A stretch of 49,169 nucleotides of DNA from Candidatus Kapaibacterium sp. (GTDB lineage Bacteria; Bacteroidota; Ignavibacteria; Kapaibacteriales; Kapaibacteriaceae): assembly GCA_030833725.1 (NCBI GenBank), contig JAURGP010000010.1:1-49169 (forward strand). The letters are read 5' to 3'. Within the stretch, counting starts at the first letter, position 1. Every line of letters starts with the position of its first letter. Below the pieces are notes generated by a model. It did not search any database and was not told the DNA's origin. It saw only the letters and a program-made list of their open reading frames with translations. A program made the position numbers and the translations under genes. This document shows positions 1 to 7,769 of this stretch, piece by piece.

Positions 1-1
1 C

Positions 2-868
2 GTGCAAGAATGTCTGGTAGCTCAACTGCGGTCACTCCCCCGCAAGAATGCCGCCGAGAAATTGGCGCTGCTGGTGCTCACAAAGGCCTACGAAGCCTTC
101 GCCATGAAACACTACCATGTGATCGAGCGCCAACTTGAGGTTACCGAAGAATACCTGCGCGAGGCCATCGACGTGATACGGCGGTTGAATCCGCGACCGG
201 GTGGTGGTTCGATTGGTCCGGAAGTAAATACGCTGGTCCCTGATTTTTCGGTAGAACGCACGGAAGATCGCACGGACGTGCAAATCACGGTGAACGACAG
301 CCGCCTTCCCACCCTGCGCGTGAGTAACGCCTACGAGAAGTTGAAGCAGGAGTCGAAGAACTACAAGTTCAACAAGGAAACGCGTGAGTTTCTGCGCAAG
401 AAGTACGAGGACGCCAAGTTTCTCATTCAGGCAATCCGACAACGCAAGAGCACGATGCTGCGGGTGATGACAGCCATCGCCGGCTTGCAACACGAGTTCT
501 TCCTCCGCGGACCCGAGCACCTTCGACCGCTGATCTATCGCGACGTTTCTGAAGTGACCGGCCTGGACATCTCCACGGTATGCCGGATTGTGAACGGCAA
601 GTATGTTCAAACCGACTTTGGCACGTTCGAGCTGAAGTACTTCTTCAGCGAGTCGATGGAAACGGCCGATGGAGACGAAGTTTCTACACGCATCATCAAG
701 CAGAAGCTCAAAGAGCTGATCGACGCGGAGAGCAAGAGGAAACCGCTTAGCGACGACAAACTCGGTAGCGAACTCCAGAAACTTGGCTACAACGTAGCGC
801 GACGCACGGTAGCGAAGTACCGCGAGCAGTTGCGTATTCCGGTAGCACGTTTGCGCAAGGAGTTGTAG
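2..868 (+). CDS. rpoN: RNA polymerase sigma-54 factor, C-terminal part (cut by left window edge)
   Basis: Sigma-54 directs RNA polymerase to -24/-12 promoters that need an AAA+ activator. The frame is open from the first complete codon, and its first residues (QECLVAQL) match the interior of RpoN, so the real start lies left of the window and the GTG at position 2 is not a start. The visible 288 residues cover the end of the core-binding region, a helix-turn-helix near residues 175-200 (SEVTGLDISTVCRIVNGK), and the RpoN box ARRTVAKYRE at 266-275, which contacts the -24 element. The stop lies 3 nt from the stop of the convergent nadC. Identity is secure from the RpoN box; no activator gene is seen in the window. 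Confidence 0.95.
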   Translation: MQECLVAQLRSLPRKNAAEKLALLVLTKAYEAFAMKHYHVIERQLEVTEEYLREAIDVIRRLNPRPGGGSIGPEVNTLVPDFSVERTEDRTDVQITVNDSRLPTLRVSNAYEKLKQESKNYKFNKETREFLRKKYEDAKFLIQAIRQRKSTMLRVMTAIAGLQHEFFLRGPEHLRPLIYRDVSEVTGLDISTVCRIVNGKYVQTDFGTFELKYFFSESMETADGDEVSTRIIKQKLKELIDAESKRKPLSDDKLGSELQKLGYNVARRTVAKYREQLRIPVARLRKEL

Positions 869-871
869 GAT

Positions 872-1738
872 CTATCTGGCCGTCCGTGGCACTACCAGCT
901 TCATGGAGATGTCGATTGCCGTTGCACTGTGCGTAATGGCACCCGTGCTGATGTAGTCCACACCGGTCTCGGCGTAGGCTCGAATCGTATCGAACGTGAT
1001 GCCACCACTGGCCTCTGTTTCAATCACACCCTGAACCATCTCTACGCCTTGGGCAACCATCTCCGGCGTGAAGTTGTCGAACATCACGCGCTTTACATGA
1101 GTACTGCGCAAAATCTCGGCAACATCATCGAGCGTCTGCGCCTCTACCTCGATCGCCAACGGAGCACGATGCATCATTTCCTGCACACATGCTTGAATGG
1201 CAGCTGTAATGCCCCCTGCGGCGGTGATGTGGTTATCCTTGATCATCACCATGTCGAAGAGTCCCATCCGGTGATTGACAGCACCACCAATCTGTGCAGC
1301 GTACTTGTCAAGAACGCGCCATCCGGGAATCGTCTTTCGGGTATCCAGAATCTGTGCACGCGTTCCTGCAATCCGCTCTACGTACTGTGCAGTTTTCGTG
1401 GCAACCCCACTCATGCGTTGCAGAAAGTTCAACGCTGTACGCTCTCCACCCAGCAGCGCATGTGCCGGCCCCTCCAATGTGGCAAGTACGGTCCCTGCTG
1501 GAACACGATCGCCATCACGCACCAACTCAACAATCTCCACATCTGCTGAAAACTGCCGGAATACGAGTGACAGCAACGGCATTCCGCATACGACACCATC
1601 CTGTTTCATCAGGAAACGGGCTGAAGCCGACGTCTCCTGCGGAACCGTCATTTCGGTCGTGACATCGCCAGATCCCAGATCCTCGTGGAGTGCAAATTGA
1701 ATCAGTCGAAGAACTGCTGCGTCGGTGAGTTTTGCCAT
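872..1738 (-). CDS. nadC: Nicotinate-nucleotide pyrophosphorylase (carboxylating), quinolinate phosphoribosyltransferase
   Basis: Converts quinolinate and PRPP to nicotinate mononucleotide, CO2 and PPi in de novo NAD synthesis (cytoplasm). The 288 residues are full length for the family. Visible motifs in order: HEDLGSGDVTT near the N-terminus, the RTALNFLQRMSG helix, DTRKTIPGWR (substrate-binding Arg/Lys), GGAVNHRMGLFDMVMIKDNH with the Lys-Asp-Asn-His signature, EVEAQTLDD, and the phosphate-binding EASGGIT and STGAITHSA loops. It is the last gene of the run pfkA-DUF1844-nadK-ade-nadC and starts 15 nt after the ade stop. nadA and nadB are not in the window. Nothing is missing from the active site. 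Confidence 0.96.
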   Translation of the reverse strand: MAKLTDAAVLRLIQFALHEDLGSGDVTTEMTVPQETSASARFLMKQDGVVCGMPLLSLVFRQFSADVEIVELVRDGDRVPAGTVLATLEGPAHALLGGERTALNFLQRMSGVATKTAQYVERIAGTRAQILDTRKTIPGWRVLDKYAAQIGGAVNHRMGLFDMVMIKDNHITAAGGITAAIQACVQEMMHRAPLAIEVEAQTLDDVAEILRSTHVKRVMFDNFTPEMVAQGVEMVQGVIETEASGGITFDTIRAYAETGVDYISTGAITHSATAIDISMKLVVPRTAR

Positions 1739-1753
1739 GATGCGCCGTGGTTC

Positions 1754-3355
1754 CTATACCGTAACAGATACAAACTCGAACTTCTGCCCGTTGAACAAAC
1801 CTTGATCACTGAGCTTCAAGCTGGGGATCACGAGCAGTGCCATGAACGACAAGGTCATGAAAGGGGCTCGCAGCGGCGAGCCACAGGCCTTTGCCTGTGC
1901 ATCCAGCTGGGTGTACTTCTCGGCAACCACATACGCATCCTCCGTGCTCATCAATCCTGCAACCGGCAGCGGTAGGATGTGAACATCGGAGCCATCGGCC
2001 ACACTCAAGCCGCCCTGTTGCGCCATCACCGCATTGATGGCAGCTGCCAGATCGGTGTCGTTTGTTCCTACGGCAATCACGTTGTGGGAATCATGGGCTA
2101 CGCTGGAGGCAAGTGCACCGCGTGTAAGACCCATACCCTTGATGTAGGCGATCGCTGGGGTAGCCGCTGCATACCGATTGACAACCACCAACTTGAGGAC
2201 ATCAGGATCGGATGTTGCTCCGTGGTGCTCCGACGTGACAAGCTGCCCATCTTCGGCCACGATCACGCGGATCGGTGTTCCAGCTTCGATGCCATCAGCA
2301 AGGTCTGCCGGAGTCAGCGTGGAGGAAACGAAGCGATTCAGGACCGTTGACGATCCTCGGGAAAACAATGACTCGCCCCGGCGAGCCACACATTGGCCCC
2401 CTACCCACGTTTCCAACACATGGATCTCGTCGAGACTGTCCACCACAAGAAAGTCTGCTCGGTCACCTACGCGCAGCAGTCCAACGGGTAGTCCATAATG
2501 TTCAACAGGATGCACGCTTGCAGCCCGCAACACATCGTAGAGGTCGTAGCCATGAGAGATCGACGCACGTACATGGCGATCGATATGGCCGCCGAGGAGA
2601 TAATCCGGGTGGGCATCATCACAGCAGAACATCACGCGATCCGGATGCATACGCAGCAGAGGATGCAGCGCATCGTAGTTCCGTGCGGCCGAGCCCTCGC
2701 GGATCAAGATCTTCATGCCAGCAGCGATCTTGTCGAGGGCCTCTTCCAGCGTGAAGCACTCGTGATCCGTGGAGATACCATGTTGCGCGTAGGCCTGTGC
2801 CTGCTCGCCTCGCAACCCCGGTGCATGACCGTCTACCGGCCGGCCGGCCTCACGAGCAACCTGCAGTTTTTCCAGCACCACGGGATCATTGAAGAGTACA
2901 CCAGGCCAGTTCATCATTTCCGACAGATACCTCACCCGCTCATCGGCGAACAGCTCGCGGATGTCGTTGGCGGTGATGTCCGCACCTGCTGTTTCGAAGG
3001 TGGTTGCTGGCACACAAGAAGGTGCCCCAAAGGCAAACGTAAGAGGTACCTGTTCGCCATTGTCGAGCATATACCGGACACCATCCATCCCGCACACATT
3101 CGCAATTTCATGCGGATCGCTCACAGTGGCGATCGTACCATGCGGCATCGCCAGGCGTGCAAATTCTGCTGGCACCAACAGCGACGACTCAATATGCACG
3201 TGGGCATCAACAAAGCCGGGAATCAGGAATCGGTTACTGGTAACCGTTTCGTCCTCGGTCATCCGTGTAATGTGCCCGTCTTCGATTGTAATGGTACCTG
3301 GGAATTGTCGGCGCTCATGAACGTCAACAATGATGCCTTGTAGCGTCTGAACCAT
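1754..3355 (-). CDS. ade: Adenine deaminase
   Basis: Metal-dependent amidohydrolase that turns adenine into hypoxanthine and ammonia (purine salvage). Visible: PGFVDAHVHIESS (metal-binding HxH), ATVSDPHEIANVCG, DGHAPGL, and STDHECFTLEEALDKIAAGM, in the order typical of the Ade/YicP family, followed by the family's C-terminal domain. I start it at the ATG at 3355, whose A is shared with the TGA stop of nadK (TGATG overlap); an ATG 36 bp further upstream would give a longer, unsupported N-terminus inside nadK. The result is 533 residues, within the family range. Translational coupling to nadK is likely. The pairing of purine salvage with two NAD(P) genes is uncommon but the enzyme itself looks ordinary. 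Confidence 0.94.
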   Translation of the reverse strand: MVQTLQGIIVDVHERRQFPGTITIEDGHITRMTEDETVTSNRFLIPGFVDAHVHIESSLLVPAEFARLAMPHGTIATVSDPHEIANVCGMDGVRYMLDNGEQVPLTFAFGAPSCVPATTFETAGADITANDIRELFADERVRYLSEMMNWPGVLFNDPVVLEKLQVAREAGRPVDGHAPGLRGEQAQAYAQHGISTDHECFTLEEALDKIAAGMKILIREGSAARNYDALHPLLRMHPDRVMFCCDDAHPDYLLGGHIDRHVRASISHGYDLYDVLRAASVHPVEHYGLPVGLLRVGDRADFLVVDSLDEIHVLETWVGGQCVARRGESLFSRGSSTVLNRFVSSTLTPADLADGIEAGTPIRVIVAEDGQLVTSEHHGATSDPDVLKLVVVNRYAAATPAIAYIKGMGLTRGALASSVAHDSHNVIAVGTNDTDLAAAINAVMAQQGGLSVADGSDVHILPLPVAGLMSTEDAYVVAEKYTQLDAQAKACGSPLRAPFMTLSFMALLVIPSLKLSDQGLFNGQKFEFVSVTV

Positions 3356-4251
3356 CAGGACAATTCCTTTCGTGTTGCATCGGCGGACCACAAGAGCTTC
3401 TCTCGAAGAAGATCGTAGTAGGTGCTGTCGGCACGTTTGACCAGCTTCAGTGAATGAAGTCCTTTGCGGATGGTCACTGTGCTTCCCGAGCCGATCCTCG
3501 TCACCACACTACCATCGGCCACGACGGTTGCCTCGGCGTGGTCTGCCGCTACAACAAACCGCACTTCGGAGGTGTCAGGCACGATCAGGGGACGCAGGGT
3601 AAGCGTGTGCGGAGAGATGGGCGTAATGCAAAAGACGTCGGCCGACGGCACGACGATAGGGCCACCCGCCGCAAGTGAATATGCAGTCGATCCGGTTGGA
3701 GTGGCAACCATCACGCCATCAGCGCGGTAGTCGGCCATATGATGCTCGTCAACGAACGCGCGAAGTTCCAGCAGATGAGCACCGCCGGCCTGTGTCACCA
3801 GCACTTCATTCACGGCAAATGCCTCCCGACCATCCACCACAACATGAAGCGTAGACCGGTTCACGATGCGATAGGATCCCTGAAGAACCTGCGAGAGTGA
3901 TTCGTCAATTGACTGGGTGGGGAACTCGGCTAGAAAGCCGAGCTTACCCACGTTGACACCCATGATGGGAATGTTGGAGCCACGGCCGGATCCAATCAGG
4001 GTGCGAGCAACATTCAGGAGCGTGCCGTCACCTCCGAAGGTGATCACCATATCGGCGTGCTGCTCCAGCTGTTGGAGCTCACAGATCGACGCAGCGCTGC
4101 TGGCCAGAAGATCAGCGTCAAAGCGGGTAGCCAACGCCGACTCTACAATCACCTGCGAACCAGCAGCCCGTAGGCGCGTCGCGACGTGTTGTGCCCAATG
4201 GATAGCATCAGGTCGATCGGTGTGCGCTACCAGAGCGATGCTACGTATCAT
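3355..4251 (-). CDS. nadK: NAD kinase
   Basis: Phosphorylates NAD to NADP using ATP or polyphosphate. The 298 residues contain the family motifs in order: ITFGGDGTLLNVAR (the GGDG loop with catalytic Asp), GVNVGKLGFLAEF, and the NAD-binding stretch around DGVMVATPTGSTAYSLAAGG, then SPHTLTLRPL. The ATG overlaps the TGA stop of the DUF1844 gene (ATGA), and its own stop overlaps the ade start, so the three are probably translated in a coupled way. One exact copy of the repeated 11-mer GGTAGGGGGCT (4253-4263, minus sense) ends directly beside this start codon. Confidence 0.96.
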   Translation of the reverse strand: MIRSIALVAHTDRPDAIHWAQHVATRLRAAGSQVIVESALATRFDADLLASSAASICELQQLEQHADMVITFGGDGTLLNVARTLIGSGRGSNIPIMGVNVGKLGFLAEFPTQSIDESLSQVLQGSYRIVNRSTLHVVVDGREAFAVNEVLVTQAGGAHLLELRAFVDEHHMADYRADGVMVATPTGSTAYSLAAGGPIVVPSADVFCITPISPHTLTLRPLIVPDTSEVRFVVAADHAEATVVADGSVVTRIGSGSTVTIRKGLHSLKLVKRADSTYYDLLREKLLWSADATRKELS

Positions 4252-4529
4252 GAGCCCCCTACCGACCCTGGAGCCTGATCTGCCTCGTTCTGAACAAAGT
4301 TGAGTTGGAGGGTGCTGATCGTCTGCTGCAGGAATCGCTCATCTTCGCTACTGAGATTCCCGGCGGTCTTCTCCTTGAGAATCTCGAGGATGTCGATCAC
4401 GTAGCGGGCGTGGTCCTGATTGGGCGTGAGTTGGTTGGTGGCCGGGTTGAGCATCTTTCCCAGAGCAACCATGCCCTCCATCTGAAACATCTGAACTAGG
4501 GTAAGAAACGTCGGTTTCATATCGAGCAT
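4248..4529 (-). CDS. DUF1844 domain-containing protein
   Basis: Small cytoplasmic protein of 93 residues, all of it the DUF1844 domain. Diagnostic features are the start FLTLVQMFQMEGMVALGK, the NPATNQ segment, and the helix IDILEILKEKTAGNLSSEDE followed by a C-terminal helix. Its function is unknown; family members are small helical proteins common in Acidobacteriota, Deltaproteobacteria and FCB bacteria. An ATG at codon 4 is an alternative start. It begins 10 nt after the pfkA stop and its TGA overlaps the nadK ATG, so it is co-expressed with glycolytic and NADP-forming enzymes. The final residues VGGS are encoded by the repeated GGTAGGGGGCT word. Confidence 0.85.
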   Translation of the reverse strand: MLDMKPTFLTLVQMFQMEGMVALGKMLNPATNQLTPNQDHARYVIDILEILKEKTAGNLSSEDERFLQQTISTLQLNFVQNEADQAPGSVGGS

Positions 4530-4539
4530 GTGTCGGTGT

Positions 4540-5499
4540 TTAAATCAGTAAGGTGGAGAGGTCTACAAGGTAACCGGGCACCTTCTTGCGTTGTTCCCAC
4601 GTACGCTCCAAGGGGACCTGAACAACGTCGCCCTTATGCAGGCCGATCATGACGTCGGTGGCGCCTTCCATGAGGGCGTCCACGGCAGCAGCTCCGAGGC
4701 GGGCCGCCAGCACGCGATCGCTTACCGTGGGCGAACCACCCCGTTGAATGTGACCAAGAATCGTCACCTTCGACGACAACCCGTACCGTCCCTCGATCTG
4801 ACGGGACAACTCCAAAGCTCCACCCAGTTCGTCGCCCTCTCCTACAATCACAATCGTCCGTTTGTCCAAGCCCTGCGCCACGATGCGCTGGTACAGCACT
4901 TCAACGTCGGTGAGCGTTTCTGGCAGGGCGATAAACTCGGCACCACAGGCAATACCAACATCCATGGCAATGAAGCCGGCGTGCCTGCCCATGACTTCGA
5001 TGAAGAACAGCCGGCCGTGGGAGTCGGCGGTATCACGAATCTTGTCGATGGCTTCTGCCGCTGTGTTGATGGCGGTGTCATATCCAATCGTGACATCGGT
5101 ACCCCACAGGTCGTTGTCGATCGTTCCGGGTGTACCAACGATGGGAATACGATGCTCTTCCCACAGGGCATGAGCACCGTGGAAGGTACCGTCGCCGCCA
5201 CAGGCTACGATGCCATCAATTCCGTGCTTGCGGAGTTGGTCAGCTGCCTTGCTGCGCCCTTCCACCTCCATGAACTCCGGCGATCGACTGGTTTTGAGAA
5301 TCGTGCCGCCTCGATCCAGAATGTTGGCTGTGCGAATGCGATCGAGAACTTCGAAGTGGCCTGCAATCATTCCGGAGTAGCCCCCGATGATGCCGATCAC
5401 TTCCAGACCGCGCTTGTCGGCCACACGCTCGACCGCTCGAACGTGGGCATTCATGCCTGGGGCATCGCCCCCACTGGTAAACACTGCTATGCGTTTCAT
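4540..5499 (-). CDS. pfkA: ATP-dependent 6-phosphofructokinase
   Basis: Phosphorylates fructose 6-phosphate to fructose 1,6-bisphosphate, the committed glycolytic step. The 319 residues match bacterial PfkA length. Motifs: FTSGGDAPGMNAHVRAV at the N-terminus, the ATP loop GGDGTFHGA, TPGTIDNDLWGTD with the catalytic TIDND, EVMGRHAGFIA, and ILGHIQRGGSPTVSDR. TIDND followed by Gly in the GGDGT loop indicates ATP rather than pyrophosphate as donor. It is the first gene of a five-gene minus-strand run and is divergent from the phosphate porin. A TATTTTCG sequence 6 nt before the ATG is one base off the Bacteroidota -7 box. A GTTACA/GTAACA repeat pair lies 26 bp upstream. Confidence 0.95.
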   Translation of the reverse strand: MKRIAVFTSGGDAPGMNAHVRAVERVADKRGLEVIGIIGGYSGMIAGHFEVLDRIRTANILDRGGTILKTSRSPEFMEVEGRSKAADQLRKHGIDGIVACGGDGTFHGAHALWEEHRIPIVGTPGTIDNDLWGTDVTIGYDTAINTAAEAIDKIRDTADSHGRLFFIEVMGRHAGFIAMDVGIACGAEFIALPETLTDVEVLYQRIVAQGLDKRTIVIVGEGDELGGALELSRQIEGRYGLSSKVTILGHIQRGGSPTVSDRVLAARLGAAAVDALMEGATDVMIGLHKGDVVQVPLERTWEQRKKVPGYLVDLSTLLI

Positions 5500-5524
5500 G
5501 CGCAGCGAAAATAGGGTGTGCCAG

Positions 5525-5542
5525 TGTTACAATCAGGTAACA
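5525..5542. promoter_or_regulatory. Candidate Pho box / operator between pfkA and the porin
   Basis: TGTTAC and GTAACA form a perfect inverted repeat with a 6-bp spacer, and the same bases read as GTTACA and GTAACA direct repeats exactly 11 bp apart, the spacing of PhoB/PhoP half-sites. It lies in the divergent 145-bp region between pfkA and the phosphate porin. The assignment to Pho control is inference from spacing and neighbours. Confidence 0.45.
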
Positions 5543-5591
5543 TTCGCATCACGTGCTGAATCTGTTCGTCCCTCTACAGTAGTTTCGCCCG

Positions 5592-5635
5592 CGGTAATGT
5601 TTCGGTAATGTCGTAACAGTTTGTTTACAGTTTCT
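5592..5635 (+). promoter_or_regulatory. Candidate Pho box: four consecutive 11-bp units before the phosphate porin
   Basis: Units begin at 5592, 5603, 5614 and 5625. The first two both start CGGTAATGT; the third and fourth read TAACAGTTTGT and TTACAGTTTCT. The 11-bp period is that of known PhoB and PhoP sites (one turn of DNA per monomer), and GTAACA/TTTACA within the last two resembles the TTAACA repeats of Gram-positive Pho boxes. The array ends 9 bp before the porin ATG at 5645, so binding there could also affect RNA polymerase placement. Confidence 0.55.
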
Positions 5636-5644
5636 TCACACCCC

Positions 5645-6859
5645 ATGAGAACCCTAGTACTCACCGCCGTAGCCATCGCATGCGTGGCACCCCTGACGTT
5701 GTTCGGACAGGCCTCGACACAGTCCACCGGTAGTTTCGACTTCAGCTCCTCGGGCATCGTGTTTCGAACGGCCGATAGTGCGAATGCCATCATCATGCGC
5801 TTCCGGATGCAGAATTGGCTCACGTATAACACTGTGAGCACCAGTGACTTATCCGCGGCAAGCACCGAACTGGTGGTGCGTCGTCTGCGCCTGCGGTTTG
5901 GTGGTCATGCTTTTGATCCCCGGCTTACCTTTAACCTACAGTTATCGTTTTCTCGGTCTGATCAGGACTACTCTGACACCCAGTTCCCCAATATCGTCCG
6001 GGATGCTATGGTGTTCTGGAACTTCTCACCACGCCTGCAGGTAGGCTTCGGCCAGACAAAGTTGCCTGGTAACCGCCAACGGGTGATTTCGTCCGGCGAC
6101 CAGGAAATCGCCGACCGCTCCATCGTGAACGGTGCCTTCAATCTCGACCGGGACTTCGGACTCCAAGGCTTCTGGCAGCCGATTCACGGACCCGTCATCA
6201 TGAACCTCCGCGCAGCGATCTCTTCGGGCGAGGGACGCAACGCACCAACCATCTCGGGTGGAGGTCTTGCCTACACTGGTCGAGTGGAGATCCTTCCGAT
6301 GGGTGCATTCCTCAATGGTGGCGACTACTTTGATTCCGATCTCATGCGGGAACCAACACCGAAACTCTCAGTTGGCGTGAGTGCCCAGTACAACGAGGAT
6401 ATGAACAAAACGCGCGGAGAAGTCGGAAAGGCCCTGTACGCTCCTCGCACGGCGACGGTCCTGTACGCCGATGCCCTGTTGAAGTATCGCGGCCTGGCCG
6501 TGTATGGTGAGTATGCTCAACGCAGTGCCGACGACCCCATCACCGTCAACCCGTCGAACGCCAACGAGAAGCGCGCCGTATTCGTGGGAAGGGGCTATAT
6601 GGCACAGGCCTCCTACCTCCTGCCCTTCAATCTGCTGATTGGTGGTCGGTACGCTGTAACCGAAGCCGGAGATCAGCTTGCCGGTTTGTCCGACTACGCT
6701 CGAGCCACGAATCTGGCGGGCGTACTCACGTACTACGTGAACGGTCATCGTATCAAGACCAATCTCGAACTTGGCATGCGCACAGCCGAAAATCTGAATG
6801 TGCCAGACTCTGAACAGTCGTCACTGTATGGCCGAGTGAATCTGGAGTTCGGTATCTAG
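5645..6859 (+). CDS. Outer-membrane porin of the phosphate-selective OprO/OprP type
   Basis: Predicted 404-residue outer-membrane beta-barrel channel. The ATG at 5645 gives a clean signal peptide (MRTLVLTAVAIACVAPLTLFGQ); a TTG 24 bp upstream in frame lies within the candidate Pho box and is less likely. Visible family features are the RRLRLRFGGHAFDPRL strand, the alternating hydrophobic strands after it, FGQTKLPGNRQRVISSG, which matches the LPFNRQ segment of OprP-type porins, and a final strand ending in aromatic-poor NLEFGI. It stands directly before pstSCAB-phoU, so phosphate or polyphosphate entry is the natural inference; substrate choice cannot be read from sequence. No convincing Shine-Dalgarno sequence precedes it. 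Confidence 0.8.
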   Translation: MRTLVLTAVAIACVAPLTLFGQASTQSTGSFDFSSSGIVFRTADSANAIIMRFRMQNWLTYNTVSTSDLSAASTELVVRRLRLRFGGHAFDPRLTFNLQLSFSRSDQDYSDTQFPNIVRDAMVFWNFSPRLQVGFGQTKLPGNRQRVISSGDQEIADRSIVNGAFNLDRDFGLQGFWQPIHGPVIMNLRAAISSGEGRNAPTISGGGLAYTGRVEILPMGAFLNGGDYFDSDLMREPTPKLSVGVSAQYNEDMNKTRGEVGKALYAPRTATVLYADALLKYRGLAVYGEYAQRSADDPITVNPSNANEKRAVFVGRGYMAQASYLLPFNLLIGGRYAVTEAGDQLAGLSDYARATNLAGVLTYYVNGHRIKTNLELGMRTAENLNVPDSEQSSLYGRVNLEFGI

Positions 6860-6889
6860 TGTTTCCAACTAGTAACATGAAGCCCTGGG

Positions 6890-6897
6890 TATCTTTG
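6890..6897 (+). promoter_or_regulatory. Candidate -7 box (TATCTTTG) for pstS
   Basis: TATCTTTG matches the Bacteroidota housekeeping -7 consensus TAnnTTTG. It lies 36 nt before the pstS ATG in the 74-bp gap after the porin gene. No clear -33 TTTG was found at the usual distance, so the call rests on the -7 match and position. Confidence 0.4.
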
Positions 6898-6933
6898 TGT
6901 TGATCGTTTCTCACCGTCTTTGACCCTGTCATC

Positions 6934-7761
6934 ATGCGTATCCTCCGAACGTTGTCATTGCTGTTGGCAGTATTTACGGCTGCAGCCCTTGCTGCTCCCA
7001 AGGAGCGTATCACCATCAAGGGATCGGATACCATGGTGATTCTCGTGCAGAAATGGAGCGAGCTGTATCCCGGCAAGAATATCGAGTTTCAGGTGACGGG
7101 AGGAGGCTCAGGTACCGGTATTGCAGCGTTGCTCAATGGCACCACCGACATTTGCTCTTCATCGCGCCCCATCAAGCCGAAAGAGGTGGCCATGCTCCGG
7201 GAAAAGTTCAACTACCGGGGAATGGAAGTGCGCATTGCGCGAGACGGCTTGTCCGTGTACGTCAATGAAAAGAATCCCGTCCGATCTCTCACGCTAGAGC
7301 AGGTTCGCCTGATCTTCACCGGAAAGATTCGGAACTGGAAGGAGGTTGGTGGTCCCAACGCTCCGATCATCCTCTACTCACGCGAAAACAGCTCGGGCAC
7401 GTACGAGTTCTTTAAGGAGCATGTACTGAAAAAGCAGGATTTTGCGCCGCAATCACAGCACATGGCTGGAACCGCGGCACTCATCAACGCTGTGTCGAAG
7501 GACCGTAACAGTATTGGTTTCGGCGGCGCTGCCTACCTAGCTGGAGTGAAGGCGCTCTCGATTGCTGTGGATGCTTCCTCTGCGGCCGTTGCGCCGAGCA
7601 AGGAGACGATTCTGGATGGATCCTATCCAATCTCACGCTTTCTGTATTTCTATCTGAATAAGCGCCCAACTGGCTCCATCAAGAAGTTCATCGACTGGGT
7701 GATTTCACCACAAGGCCAGGCAATCGTGTCCGATGTTGGGTACTACCCGATAACGAAGTAA
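6934..7761 (+). CDS. pstS: Phosphate ABC transporter, periplasmic phosphate-binding protein
   Basis: Periplasmic solute-binding subunit that delivers phosphate to PstCA. 275 residues: signal peptide MRILRTLSLLLAVFTAAALA, then KGSDTM (phosphate-binding loop at the first helix), TGGGSGTGIAALLNGTTDI (second binding loop), ARDGLSVYVN, SRENSSGTYEFF (the Arg/Ser/Gly/Thr phosphate ligands) and GTAALINAVSKD. This is the shorter PstS type rather than the 340-residue E. coli type. It heads pstS-pstC-pstA-pstB-phoU with gaps of 5-41 nt. There is no lipobox, so it is probably soluble in the periplasm. Confidence 0.95.
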   Translation: MRILRTLSLLLAVFTAAALAAPKERITIKGSDTMVILVQKWSELYPGKNIEFQVTGGGSGTGIAALLNGTTDICSSSRPIKPKEVAMLREKFNYRGMEVRIARDGLSVYVNEKNPVRSLTLEQVRLIFTGKIRNWKEVGGPNAPIILYSRENSSGTYEFFKEHVLKKQDFAPQSQHMAGTAALINAVSKDRNSIGFGGAAYLAGVKALSIAVDASSAAVAPSKETILDGSYPISRFLYFYLNKRPTGSIKKFIDWVISPQGQAIVSDVGYYPITK

Positions 7762-7769
7762 GGCAACCC

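Noticed and set aside
2391-2404. Further near copies of the word (GGTAGGGGGCC in ade; GTAGGGGGCA in pstC near 8404)
   Set aside because: Each misses the last base of the core, so I did not count them among the 20; they may still be degenerate members.
4253-4263. GGTAGGGGGCT as a Shine-Dalgarno sequence for nadK (and likewise for paaD at 44350)
   Set aside because: It stands close before both starts, but most copies lie deep inside genes and in both orientations, so translation initiation cannot explain the word.
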